This document shows positions 17,213 to 26,276 of a stretch of 48,748 nt of DNA, piece after piece. The DNA is taken from positions 1-48,748 of the forward strand of contig JAJFGC010000091.1 in the NCBI GenBank assembly GCA_021776345.1, written 5' to 3'. Positions within the stretch are counted from its first letter, which is position 1. Each line of letters starts with the position of its first letter. The stretch comes from Hyphococcus sp. Lineage in GTDB: Bacteria > Pseudomonadota > Alphaproteobacteria > Caulobacterales > Parvularculaceae. The notes under the pieces were generated by a model, which was not told the DNA's origin, ran no database searches, and saw nothing but the letters and a program-made list of their open reading frames with translations. Both the position numbers and the translations under genes were made by a program.

Positions 17213-18376
17213 TTATCCTTTGAAAAAGTCGGCAACAGCGTTGATGATGGTGCGTTGTGTATCTTCTTCGAGATACGGATGCATGGGCAGACTGACAACC
17301 TTTCCAGCTTTATCGTTACTGACACTAAGGTCGTCCCCATTCTCGCTAATGCCCTCATAGCAGGGCTGTTGATGCAGTGGGATTGGATAGTAAACCGCGG
17401 TCGGAATCCCGTGCTTCTTCATGTGTTCCTGAAACCTGTCGCGCTCAGGCGTTTCAATTGTGTATTGAGCCCACACAGAACGGTAACCGTCCTTCACATA
17501 AGGCGTTGCATCGACAATATTATCCAAAGCGGTTGTGTAGCGCTCAGCGACCACTTGCCGCTTCTCAACCTCGGCGGAGAAGATTGCCAGCTTCTCAATA
17601 AGAATTGCAGCCTGGATAGTATCAAGCCGGCTATTAACGCCAATCCGTGTGTTCAGATATTTCGGCAGATGGTTGAATTCACGTTGCTCGATATCGCCTT
17701 TGGACGCTTTGCCGTGCACGCGCAATGAGTCGATCGTGTCTGCAAGGTCGCTGCGATTCGTGTAAACTGCGCCGCCATCGCCATAACAGCCAAGGGGTTT
17801 TGCCGGAAAGAAGCTCGTCGTTGCAATGTCGGCCCATTCCGTCGGGTGCTTCCCGTTAATTGTCCCGCCGAACCCTTGTGCGCTGTCAGCGATCAGGCTC
17901 ATCCCGTATTTTTCGGCAATCTCGGAAATCGCGGGATAATCCGCTGGTTGACCGAACAGGCAAACAGCGACGATGGTTTTGGGAGTTAGTGCGCCTTCAG
18001 TCTTTACTTTCTGAATTGCAGCCTCAAGTTTTACCGGGTCCATATTGTATGTGCGCGGATCGATATCGACAAAGATTGGCGTGGCGCGGAGGAGCGGCAA
18101 GGGCTCAGATGTCGCTGCAAAGGTGAAGCTCGGACAGAAAACCGCATCGCCCTCGCCAATGTTCAGAGCGGACATCGCGAGATGCAAGGCGTCCGTACCG
18201 TTGCCGCAGCTTAGCGCGTGCCGGGCGCCGGTATAGTCGGCGAGCTGTGCTTCGAATTCGCGCACGGGCGGACCCATCACATAGGCGCCGCTCTCAACCA
18301 CGCTGGCAATGGCTGCGTTGATTTTATCCTTGATCTGCGCGCGCTGCGCTTGAAGGTCGATAAAGGCGATGCTCAC
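17213..18376 (-). CDS. wbpE: DegT/DnrJ/EryC1/StrS sugar aminotransferase (WbpE-like)
   Basis: 387 aa: MSIAFIDLQAQRAQIKDKINAAIASVVESGAYVMGPPVREFEAQLADYTGARHALSCGNGTDAL...SFFPAKPLGCYGDGGAVYT. Confidence 0.88.
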   Translation of the reverse strand: MSIAFIDLQAQRAQIKDKINAAIASVVESGAYVMGPPVREFEAQLADYTGARHALSCGNGTDALHLAMSALNIGEGDAVFCPSFTFAATSEPLPLLRATPIFVDIDPRTYNMDPVKLEAAIQKVKTEGALTPKTIVAVCLFGQPADYPAISEIAEKYGMSLIADSAQGFGGTINGKHPTEWADIATTSFFPAKPLGCYGDGGAVYTNRSDLADTIDSLRVHGKASKGDIEQREFNHLPKYLNTRIGVNSRLDTIQAAILIEKLAIFSAEVEKRQVVAERYTTALDNIVDATPYVKDGYRSVWAQYTIETPERDRFQEHMKKHGIPTAVYYPIPLHQQPCYEGISENGDDLSVSNDKAGKVVSLPMHPYLEEDTQRTIINAVADFFKG

Positions 18377-18465
18377 GTTTCGTTACTCCACATTGAAAAT
18401 CTGTCCATTATTAATCATCGCCCTGTTGGGCGGCGCTGCTTAGAGTGCATCCGCGCGCTTCGCAG

Positions 18466-19449
18466 TTACGCTCCTTCGGCGCGCAATAGCGCATCTAGCA
18501 CGGCCATAGCCTCGCGGCCATCGGTGCGCGGCGTCCGGCCTGTTTCGACGCACTCAAGGAAGTGGTCGCATTCGCGCCTCAAAGGTTCGTGATCCGCGTA
18601 CGGCATTGGTTCCGGGTCACTTTTTGTTGGGGCCGGGTCGCCGTCACTGGTCGTAATCTGGTGACGATATAGACGCAATTTCTGCGCAGGATCGGTGTTA
18701 GAGTCTTCGAACACAATCATCCCAGTTTCACCGACCACGACCAGGCGATGTTCTTTGAACGGATGCAGCCAGGAGGCAAAAATGTGGGCCCGACCGCCCC
18801 CGTTAAATGCCATGTCGATCCGAAATTCGTCCTCAACGCCGTCCGTAACCCAGCCGCCGCCGCTGCCGTTGACTCTTTCCGGCACGCTCCCGAACAAAGC
18901 AAGTAACATGGAAACATCATGCGGCGCGAAACTCCACAGCGCATTCTCGGCCCTTCGAAATTTACCGAGGCTGAGGCGGTGGGAATAGGCATAGCGGAGC
19001 GCGCCGATCTCGCCTTTCGCTACTGCTTCGCGTAAGGCCTCGAACGCCGGATGGTATTGTAGGAGATGCCCTACCATGAGCGTGCGGTCGGTCTCGTCTG
19101 CTGCGGCGATCATTCGCTCACCGTCTTCGCGGGTTAGGGCGAGCGGTTTTTCAACATAGACGTGCTTGCCTGCAGCGAAGGCTTTGAGGGCAAGGTCGGC
19201 GTGCATTTCGGCAGGTGCGGCAATTGCGACAGCCTTGATACTGTCGTCGTCAAGAATATCGTCAAAGGTCTTGACCTCGGTATTATTTTTGTTGGCTTCG
19301 CGCGCTGCAGTTGCCGGGTCGGGGTCGCAAATCGCTGCAAGCGCATTAAGGCTGCCGAAATTTCTCGCTAGATTTTTGCCCCAATGCCCAGCGCCAATCA
19401 CCGCCGTCGCCGGGCGTGATAAAGTCGACATAAGCTGTTCCGCTCTCAT
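18466..19449 (-). CDS. wbpB: Gfo/Idh/MocA oxidoreductase (WbpB-like)
   Basis: 327 aa: AVIGAGHWGKNLARNFGSLNALAAICDPDPATA...HVYVEKPLALTREDGERMIAAADETDRTLMVGHLLQYHPAF. Confidence 0.85.
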   Translation of the reverse strand: MRAEQLMSTLSRPATAVIGAGHWGKNLARNFGSLNALAAICDPDPATAAREANKNNTEVKTFDDILDDDSIKAVAIAAPAEMHADLALKAFAAGKHVYVEKPLALTREDGERMIAAADETDRTLMVGHLLQYHPAFEALREAVAKGEIGALRYAYSHRLSLGKFRRAENALWSFAPHDVSMLLALFGSVPERVNGSGGGWVTDGVEDEFRIDMAFNGGGRAHIFASWLHPFKEHRLVVVGETGMIVFEDSNTDPAQKLRLYRHQITTSDGDPAPTKSDPEPMPYADHEPLRRECDHFLECVETGRTPRTDGREAMAVLDALLRAEGA

Positions 19450-19764
19450 TTATGTGGTCTTTCAGCGGTGCATCACCTGCCGATCCGCGCAAGTCAAGCC
19501 CGCTGATAAAAAAACGTCGTAATCAGTGTACGCAAGCTCAGGCGCGGCGAATTCTAAGACCAGTGGCGCTAATCAGCCAGGCAACACGCCGAGGCTGTAG
19601 GCGCCTACAAACCGATCAACCCCACCAAATAGCACTTTGTTTCTGCCAGCGACCGCTGATATCAATTCTTCGCCTCGTGCGCTCTCTCATAAGCGCCGCG
19701 AAGTTTAGCGAGTTTTTCCTCATCGCTTCGACGCTGGCGCGCGTAAAAGCGGCGTCGAATCCGA

Positions 19765-20030
19765 TCTTTGAAAGCCTACAGGCGTTAGTTGCCTCGACGC
19801 GAGCAGCGCTTGTGGCGACTGATTCAGTTGGACTTCAGAAAGATGCCTATTTCAACGAGGTTCCTTGCGTGACGATGCGCGGCGAGACCGAATGGATGAA
19901 AACGATCACACACGGATGGAATCGTCTGTGGTCGGAACCGGCCTTTCAGGAGAGGCGCGCAATTACGGAATATGGCGGCGGTCAGTCGGCTGAGAAGATC
20001 ACTGACATTATTGTCAGAGGGCTCGCCTGA
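19765..20030 (+). pseudogene. C-terminal remnant of a WbpI-type UDP-sugar 2-epimerase
   Basis: PIFESLQALVASTRAALVATDSVGLQKDAYFNEVPCVTMRGETEWMKTITHGWNRLWSEPAFQERRAITEYGGGQSAEKITDIIVRGLA* matches the 2-epimerase C-terminal pattern TDSGGxQKEAyf.xVPCvTlRdETEW...GWN. No recognisable N-terminal part upstream. Confidence 0.7.
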
Positions 20031-20080
20031 TAACGATCAGCATCACTGAGTGACGTAACGTCGGTTTTGGTGCTGGCGCT

Positions 20081-20632
20081 TTAGAACGGCGTGTCAAAGT
20101 CGCGCCAGCCTTGTGCGGCTGCGTCTTTCTCAGAGATTTGAACGCCGCCGGCGTCCATGCCCCAATCGATATTGAGATCGGGATCGTCCCATTTGACGGT
20201 GCTGTCGCTCGCCTTGTCATAGAAGTTATCGACCTTGTAGGCGACATGGGTGTTGGCTTCGAGCGTCAAAAACCCGTGGAGGAAGCCTGCGGGCACGAAG
20301 ATTTGCACGCCATTTTCAGCGGAGAGTTTCGCCTTCACCCATTGGCCGAATGTTGGTGAGCTTTTGCGCGCATCGACAGCGACATCGACAACGGTCCCGG
20401 CGAGAACGCGGACGAGCTTCGCCTGAGCAAAGGGCGGCGCCTGAAAATGCAGCCCCCGAAGCGTGCCTTTTTGAGCGGAGAGCGACTCATTGTCCTGAAC
20501 GAAGTCGCAGGTGACGCCGGCTTCCTTAAAGCTCCGGGCATTATAGACTTCCGAAAAATAACCGCGAGCATCGCCATGGCGCTTAGGCGTGATCAGTTTA
20601 ACGTCAGGGATTTCAAGGGCTTCAACCTTCAC
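20081..20632 (-). CDS. rfbC: dTDP-4-dehydrorhamnose 3,5-epimerase
   Basis: 183 aa: VKLITPKRHGDARGYFSEVYNARSF...FVQDNESLSAQKGTLRGLHFQAPPFAQAKLVRVLAGTVVDVAVDARKSSPTFGQW. Confidence 0.92.
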   Translation of the reverse strand: MKVEALEIPDVKLITPKRHGDARGYFSEVYNARSFKEAGVTCDFVQDNESLSAQKGTLRGLHFQAPPFAQAKLVRVLAGTVVDVAVDARKSSPTFGQWVKAKLSAENGVQIFVPAGFLHGFLTLEANTHVAYKVDNFYDKASDSTVKWDDPDLNIDWGMDAGGVQISEKDAAAQGWRDFDTPF

Positions 20633-20776
20633 GAGGGCTTCCTTTTAATAGTGATGGGCGTCTTATCATGCGCCTTCGGCGGACTTGCAACGACAAAGCC
20701 ATATGGCGCGGTCAGCGAATCTGCCCATAGTTTCCTTGCTCCGGCGGAATCGCCGGGGAAAAGAAATAACCGCAAC

Positions 20777-20809
20777 ATCTTGCGTTATTTGCTGAATGTA
20801 TCGCAAGAT
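20777..20809. promoter_or_regulatory. Inverted repeat ATCTTGCG-N17-CGCAAGAT upstream of nrdB
   Basis: Perfect 8-bp arms at 20777-20784 and 20802-20809, about 50 bp upstream of the nrdB start; candidate operator (possibly NrdR-type). Confidence 0.4.
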
Positions 20810-20859
20810 AGTGTAGAATTTGCTGCATTATTTAACGACAAAGAAACGGGATATTTTCC

Positions 20860-21903
20860 ATGTTGGACGCCGCCGAAACGAGCCAGTCTTTGCCAGGTCT
20901 GATGACGCCTTCTCATGCCTATAAGCCTTTCCGCTATCCCTGGGCCTATGATTTCTGGAAGCGCCAGCAGCAGGTTCACTGGATGCCGGAAGAAGTGCCG
21001 CTGGGCGAAGACTGCAAGGATTGGGCAAATAATATCTCGGACGCCGAGCGCAATCTGTTGACCCAGATTTTCCGGTTCTTCACCCAGTCGGATATCGAGG
21101 TGAACGACAATTATATGGAGCGTTACGCGCGCGTCTTTAAGCCGACCGAAGTCAAGATGATGCTGTCGGCATTCTCCAATATGGAGACGATCCATATTGC
21201 GGCTTATGCGTTGCTGCTTGAAACCATCGGCATGCCGGAGTCTGAGTTTTCGGCGTTTCTGGAATATGAAGCGATGTGTGACAAGCATGATTTCATGCAA
21301 AAGTTCGGTGTAGAGACGAATGAAGATATCGCACGAACGCTGGCGATGTTTGGCGCTTTCACCGAAGGGCTGCAGCTCTTTGCGTCTTTTGCTATGTTGA
21401 TGAATTTTCCACGCTTCAACAAGATGAAGGGCATGGGGCAAATCATTACATGGTCGATCCGCGATGAATCGCTTCACTGCGAAGGCATGATCAAGATGTA
21501 TCACGCCTTCGCCAAGGAGACGGGGTGCGTCACGCAAGCGGTTGCTGACGATATTGTTGAGTGCTGCAAAACGGTTGTCGGTCTCGAAGACAAGTTCATC
21601 GATCTGGCGTTTGAGATGGGCCCGGTCGAGGGCATGACCGCGGACGATATCAAGCAATATATCCGCTACATCGCCGATTGGCGCCTCGACCAGCTTGAGC
21701 TGCCGAAAATCTACGGCGTTGAGAAGCATCCGCTGCCATGGCTTACGGAAATCCTCAACGGCGTTGAGCACGCAAACTTCTTCGAGGCGCGCGCAACTGA
21801 ATATTCCAAGGGCGCAACCCAGGGCGAATGGCACGGCGACGAAGGCGTCTGGTCAAACTTCGATCAGATGATGGAGAAGCGGAAAGTTGTGGTTGTTGAG
21901 TAA
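20860..21903 (+). CDS. nrdB: Ribonucleoside-diphosphate reductase beta subunit (class I)
   Basis: 347 aa: YPWAYDFWKRQQQVHWMPEEVPLGEDCKDW...SAFSNMETIHIAAYALLLETIG...EYEAMCDKHDFM...SIRDESLHCEGM. Confidence 0.93.
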   Translation: MLDAAETSQSLPGLMTPSHAYKPFRYPWAYDFWKRQQQVHWMPEEVPLGEDCKDWANNISDAERNLLTQIFRFFTQSDIEVNDNYMERYARVFKPTEVKMMLSAFSNMETIHIAAYALLLETIGMPESEFSAFLEYEAMCDKHDFMQKFGVETNEDIARTLAMFGAFTEGLQLFASFAMLMNFPRFNKMKGMGQIITWSIRDESLHCEGMIKMYHAFAKETGCVTQAVADDIVECCKTVVGLEDKFIDLAFEMGPVEGMTADDIKQYIRYIADWRLDQLELPKIYGVEKHPLPWLTEILNGVEHANFFEARATEYSKGATQGEWHGDEGVWSNFDQMMEKRKVVVVE

Positions 21904-22669
21904 CCCGAACCCAACCACTGATAGCACAAGCTACACTGGTGAATATTTTACACCTCTTAGTCAAATCCAATTTCGAGGGTTTGATAGGCAGGGCGTCTTG
22001 GTGGTTGATGGAATGGGCGGTCGACGTGGCGTCGAAATTGATCCAATTCCAAAACGGCTTTTCAAATACCTAAAAGCGGAACATATTTCTTTTTATAAAG
22101 ATAAAAATAGCCTCCGGTTTGGTAGTCAAAAATTCTACCGGATCGAGCATGAGGGACGATTGCTCGGCTTCAACGACCCGTATGATGGGAGCGTGCGACA
22201 ATACAATCCAACGACTAGGCAGCAATGTCACATGCCAACAAATAGTTTTGTCTTCAGCACGTCCGTCGAGTGGACACCGGACAGTCAATTCGAGTGGTGG
22301 GTAAGACAAGGATGCAATTACAATGCATGCATCGAGTTTGATGGAAAAAAGTTGATTACACAATTAGCTGAATCTACTGAATTGAAATATCCTGGTACGG
22401 GGCTTTTAATTGGGAATTCCATTTACACGCTATCAGGTGCTTGTGAGGAAGTGAAAGCATTTACAATCGACCCGTTTAAAAGCCACCTGAAAAAACGAAA
22501 AACTCTTGCGTGGGAAAAAGAATATCGATTCTGTTTATCCCACGATGATAGCTCGGAAGAGGTTCATACAACACTTGTTTGCCCAAATTTGTCGGATGCA
22601 TTCGTTCAGATATCGGTATTCGATCCATGGTTTCTGAAACAGGGAATCTTAAAAGAACTCACTCAATAA
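21887..22669 (+). CDS. Hypothetical protein, DUF2971-like
   Basis: 260 aa: RLFKYLKAEHISFYKDKNSLRFGSQKFYRIEHEG..FNDPYDG...FEWWVRQGCNYNACIEFDGKKL...KRKTLAWEKEYRFCL. Start uncertain (TTG 21887 overlaps nrdB; ATG at 22013 in frame). Confidence 0.55.
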   Translation: MWLLSNPNPTTDSTSYTGEYFTPLSQIQFRGFDRQGVLVVDGMGGRRGVEIDPIPKRLFKYLKAEHISFYKDKNSLRFGSQKFYRIEHEGRLLGFNDPYDGSVRQYNPTTRQQCHMPTNSFVFSTSVEWTPDSQFEWWVRQGCNYNACIEFDGKKLITQLAESTELKYPGTGLLIGNSIYTLSGACEEVKAFTIDPFKSHLKKRKTLAWEKEYRFCLSHDDSSEEVHTTLVCPNLSDAFVQISVFDPWFLKQGILKELTQ

Positions 22670-22743
22670 TCCCATTAATAAACTGGGTTCAGCAAGCAGA
22701 GCGAATTTGACCCACCCTAGATCCGTAGCGCCTCCGCGCCTCA

Positions 22744-23769
22744 TCAATAAACCGGCGCCAATCCCCGCGCCAACGCCCGCAGTTGCGGACGCATTTCTTC
22801 GACCATCTCGACCGCGCCTTGCGTCAGCCTACGCAAATTTTTCTTCGAGGAATCATCGAGTTTGTCGGAGCCGCGGCCTTTCTCTAGGCGATAGTCAAAG
22901 CGCGTATACTTCTCACCCAGAAGATATTTAAGCTGACGATTAACCGCGCGGGCCTGCCCGTCTTGAATGGCGGAGATCAGCGGCGTGCGGAATCTGCCCG
23001 TTGGCGAAATCCATTCGGAAAAGCCCCATCGCCGCGCTTTCTCAAATGGATAATTGCGCGTCTGCCGGCCAGTGCCGAGAGAAATAACGCGCAGCTCATC
23101 GCCCGGGAAAAGCCGCATGGCTTCGGCGACGGCGGCCATCGCCGGGTCGTTGATGTAAACGCCGCCGTCGATTGCTGTCCAGCTGTTGGCGCGATCTGGA
23201 CTTTCAATTTTGTGGGGCGGGAAAAAAGTCGGCGCGGCGGTCGAGCCCTGAACGGCATCGCGCACTTTGATCATGCCAAAACGGTCTCCTTCGGGCCGGG
23301 TCTCGTAAATTGGTCCGCCACGAAAGAGGACGGTGTCGCGCGGGTCGATCGAATAGGCGGGGATCATCAGATTGCGCCGGGCGCTGGCAAAGACGACGTC
23401 GCCAAAGCTCTCGGTCAGGACCGCCGCCAATCCATCTGGCCGGTAGAGCGGTCCGAAAAGTTGCGGCAGGCGCCCGATAAGGGGCAGGCGGGTGAAAAAT
23501 TTCTGCGGAAAAATCCGCCGCGCATCCGCCTCATAGCGATCCCGGATCTCTGACGGCGTCGGTCCCGTGCCGCCGTCAGGCGCGGGGAATGATAAAGCGG
23601 CCGCGATCAGCGCGCCCGACGACGTCCCGGCGATAAGATCGAAACATTCCGAAACGGTGCAGGTTTTTCCCGCCGCCTTGAATTCGCCGTCAAGCGCGTC
23701 GAGGACGATAGCCGCCACGATCCCTCGCACGCCGCCGCCATCAATCGAAAGGATATACCTGGTCGCCAT
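22744..23769 (-). CDS. Patatin-like phospholipase
   Basis: MATRYILSIDGGGVRGIVAAIVLDAL (oxyanion GGGxRG), DLIAGTSSGALIAAALS (GxSxG), AIDGGVYINDPA (DGG). Longer ORF upstream start at 23814 judged less likely. Confidence 0.88.
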   Translation of the reverse strand: MATRYILSIDGGGVRGIVAAIVLDALDGEFKAAGKTCTVSECFDLIAGTSSGALIAAALSFPAPDGGTGPTPSEIRDRYEADARRIFPQKFFTRLPLIGRLPQLFGPLYRPDGLAAVLTESFGDVVFASARRNLMIPAYSIDPRDTVLFRGGPIYETRPEGDRFGMIKVRDAVQGSTAAPTFFPPHKIESPDRANSWTAIDGGVYINDPAMAAVAEAMRLFPGDELRVISLGTGRQTRNYPFEKARRWGFSEWISPTGRFRTPLISAIQDGQARAVNRQLKYLLGEKYTRFDYRLEKGRGSDKLDDSSKKNLRRLTQGAVEMVEEMRPQLRALARGLAPVY

Positions 23770-23888
23770 GGTTTTCTCCGTTGCCCTGTTGCATCGCAGC
23801 GCCGGTGTGGACAAGCGCGCTCTGCGCCGTCATATTCCGCTGAAAATGTGTGACAAATCAAATCACGAGCACGAAAAAGGCCTGAAAA

Positions 23889-24101
23889 ATGTCAAACGAC
23901 CCTGAACGCATCACCATTCTTGCCCGCGAGTTCACTGCTGCCGCGCTTGAGTTTCACCGTGGCCGGATGGCGGAAAAAGGCTACCGCATGGAAGGGTCGA
24001 TCACGCCAAAGACATTCAAGATGATTGAGGGCATGGATGCGCCCAAAGACCTGTTTGACGGCGAGCCGCTTTTTTCGGTGACATTTGTGAAGAAAGACTG
24101 A
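23889..24101 (+). CDS. Small hypothetical protein (70 aa)
   Basis: MSNDPERITILAREFTAAALEFHRGRMAEKGYRMEGSITPKTFKMIEGMDAPKDLFDGEPLFSVTFVKKD; ORF context ahead of the symporter gene. Confidence 0.55.
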   Translation: MSNDPERITILAREFTAAALEFHRGRMAEKGYRMEGSITPKTFKMIEGMDAPKDLFDGEPLFSVTFVKKD

Positions 24102-24162
24102 TCGCTTTTTCTATAAAAATATCTAGCCGCATTTTGTCTGGTGCGGCGCGTCGCTCAATCTC

Positions 24163-25611
24163 ATGATTGCGTTCCTGAACGATCTCCTCTGGGGCAAGGT
24201 GCTGATCTTTGTTCTGATCCCGGTCGGGCTTTGGCTCACGGTCAGGTCAAACTTTGTCCAGTTCCGGCATTTCGGCCGCATGTTCGGTATTCTGGGGCAG
24301 GCGTTTCATCATGAATCGGATAAGCCGACCTCGTTTCAGGCGCTGGCGCTTTCGGTCGCAGGCCGGGTTGGGGCGGGCAATATCGCCGGTGTCGCCGTTG
24401 CTATCACGCTTGGCGGACCGGGCGCCATTTTCTGGATGTGGCTTGTTGGTCTGGTTGGCATGGCGACCAGCTTTTTCGAATGCTCTATCGCGCAGCTTTA
24501 TAAACGCCTTGAGCCTTCCGGTAATTTTCGCGGCGGGCCAGCGTTTTATATTCAGCATGGATTGAAAAAACGCCTTGGCGGCGGCGCGATTATTTTGGCG
24601 GGTGTTTATTCCGTTTTGCTCCTCGTGACGTTCGGTATTGCGTTTAACATCTTGCAAAGCTTTGCCGTTGCGACCTCGGTTGCCGACGCTTTCGGGGCGC
24701 CGCCGATTGTTACTGGCGGCGTGCTCGCAATTGCGGTTGGCGGCGTTATCTTTGGCGGTATCGGGCGCATTACCAAAGTCGTCGAGATTATCGTGCCAGT
24801 GATGGCGATCAGCTATATTGCCTTGGCGCTGTTTATCCTCGCGACGCGTGCTGGTGATCTGCCCGGTGTTCTCTCAACGATCGTCACCAGTGCGTTTGGT
24901 GTGAACCAGGCCTTCGCCGGCGGCATCGGCGCGGCGCTGACACTGGGCATTCAACGCGGGCTTTTCTCTAACGAGGCAGGGCTTGGGTCCGCCCCTAACG
25001 TCGCAGCTGTCGCCTATGTGCCGCATCCGGGCCATCAAGGCATCGTCCAGGCATTGTCCGTTTTTATCGACACCATTCTGATCTGCACATGCACTGCTTC
25101 CATCATTCTTCTGTCGGGCATTGATTTTACGGATCCTGATGTCGATGGCGTAATTCTGACCCAAACCGCGTTGCAGGATCATGTCGGCGGCTGGGCGAAC
25201 GAGTTTATCGCCGTTGCCTTGATGCTTTTTGTCTTCAGTTCGATCATGTATAATTATTTTCTTGGCGAAAACGCCCTCGACTTTTTCGTCAATGATAATC
25301 AACTGGCCTTCAACATTTTTCGTGGCGTGACCCTCGGCTTCATCGTGCTTGGGTCAACACTTGACCTCGCCGCCGCCTTTGGTTTTGCCAATGTCACCAT
25401 GGGACTTTTGGCTCTCGTCAATTTGCTTGCGCTTGTGTTGTTATTCCCGACGGGCCTTCGGATCTTGCGTGACTTTGATGGGCAACTCAAAAAAGGCGTG
25501 AACCCGGTTCTTGACGTGCGCGATTACAAAGATCTCGATATTGACGAAAAGGCCTGGGCGCTTCAGCCTGAAGATGAGAAGCGTCTCACGGCAAAACGCG
25601 GCGGCGCGTAA
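24163..25611 (+). CDS. Alanine/glycine:cation symporter (AGCS family)
   Basis: 482 aa: LSVAGRVGAGNIAGVAVAITLGGPGAIFWMWLVGLVGMATSFFECSIAQLYK...QRGLFSNEAGLGSAPNVAA. Confidence 0.92.
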   Translation: MIAFLNDLLWGKVLIFVLIPVGLWLTVRSNFVQFRHFGRMFGILGQAFHHESDKPTSFQALALSVAGRVGAGNIAGVAVAITLGGPGAIFWMWLVGLVGMATSFFECSIAQLYKRLEPSGNFRGGPAFYIQHGLKKRLGGGAIILAGVYSVLLLVTFGIAFNILQSFAVATSVADAFGAPPIVTGGVLAIAVGGVIFGGIGRITKVVEIIVPVMAISYIALALFILATRAGDLPGVLSTIVTSAFGVNQAFAGGIGAALTLGIQRGLFSNEAGLGSAPNVAAVAYVPHPGHQGIVQALSVFIDTILICTCTASIILLSGIDFTDPDVDGVILTQTALQDHVGGWANEFIAVALMLFVFSSIMYNYFLGENALDFFVNDNQLAFNIFRGVTLGFIVLGSTLDLAAAFGFANVTMGLLALVNLLALVLLFPTGLRILRDFDGQLKKGVNPVLDVRDYKDLDIDEKAWALQPEDEKRLTAKRGGA

Positions 25612-25625
25612 CTGAAGAATTGGCG

Positions 25626-26267
25626 ATGGCGAAGCTCGACATATACTGGTCCTTTCGCAGCCCTTATTCCTATTTGGCGATAGATCGCCTGATCGAGATC
25701 GCGCGTGACTATGACATTGATGTCGCGTTTCGTCCTGTTCGACCGCTGGCGATGCGCGAGCCGGATTTTTTTGAGCGCGTCCGCAAGCAATTCCTGCCTT
25801 ATCTGTTTCAGGACGCGCCGCGCGAAGCAGAACGGCTCGGTGTTGCTTTTGGCATGCCCAACCCCGATCCCATCAGTATGGATATGATAAACGGCAAGGT
25901 TGATGGCGAGCAGCCGATTATGAACAAAATTATGGGCCTCGCAATCGCCGCGTCTAAGATCGATCTCGGCTTGAAGTTTGCGCAAGCGGTGGGTCGATCG
26001 ATCTGGGGCGGTAAGGCCAACTGGCACGAGGATGCCGCTCTTGATGAGGTTTTGAAAGAGGCCGGCCTTGCGCTTAAGCCGCTCGCGGGATGGGTGGCGG
26101 TGAGCAAGCGTACGATTGAAGAAACCATTGCCGACAACGAAGCGGCGCAGCTCAAGCATCACTGGGGCGTGCCATTAATGGTGCTTGATGGTGAGCCCTT
26201 CTTTGGGCAGGATCGGATCGACGCTTTAAAGTGGCGGTTGGATCAGCTTGGTCTTCGACGCGACTGA
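25626..26267 (+). CDS. 2-hydroxychromene-2-carboxylate isomerase / DsbA-family protein
   Basis: MAKLDIYWSFRSPYSYLAIDRLIEIARDYDIDVAFRPVRPLAMREPDFF...HHWGVPLMVLDGEPFFGQDRIDALKWRLDQLG. Confidence 0.82.
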   Translation: MAKLDIYWSFRSPYSYLAIDRLIEIARDYDIDVAFRPVRPLAMREPDFFERVRKQFLPYLFQDAPREAERLGVAFGMPNPDPISMDMINGKVDGEQPIMNKIMGLAIAASKIDLGLKFAQAVGRSIWGGKANWHEDAALDEVLKEAGLALKPLAGWVAVSKRTIEETIADNEAAQLKHHWGVPLMVLDGEPFFGQDRIDALKWRLDQLGLRRD

Positions 26268-26276
26268 CGCAATCAA

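Noticed and set aside
20785-21834. 349-aa minus-strand ORF
   Set aside because: Fully antisense to nrdB, with a low-complexity R/H-rich sequence typical of a shadow ORF in GC-biased DNA.
22744-23769. Patatin as part of a CBASS operon (CapV)
   Set aside because: No CD-NTase, Cap2/Cap3 or similar gene in the neighbourhood; kept only as a low-interest possibility.
25563-26162. 199-aa minus-strand ORF
   Set aside because: Antisense to the 2-hydroxychromene-2-carboxylate isomerase-like gene, which has clear domain motifs.
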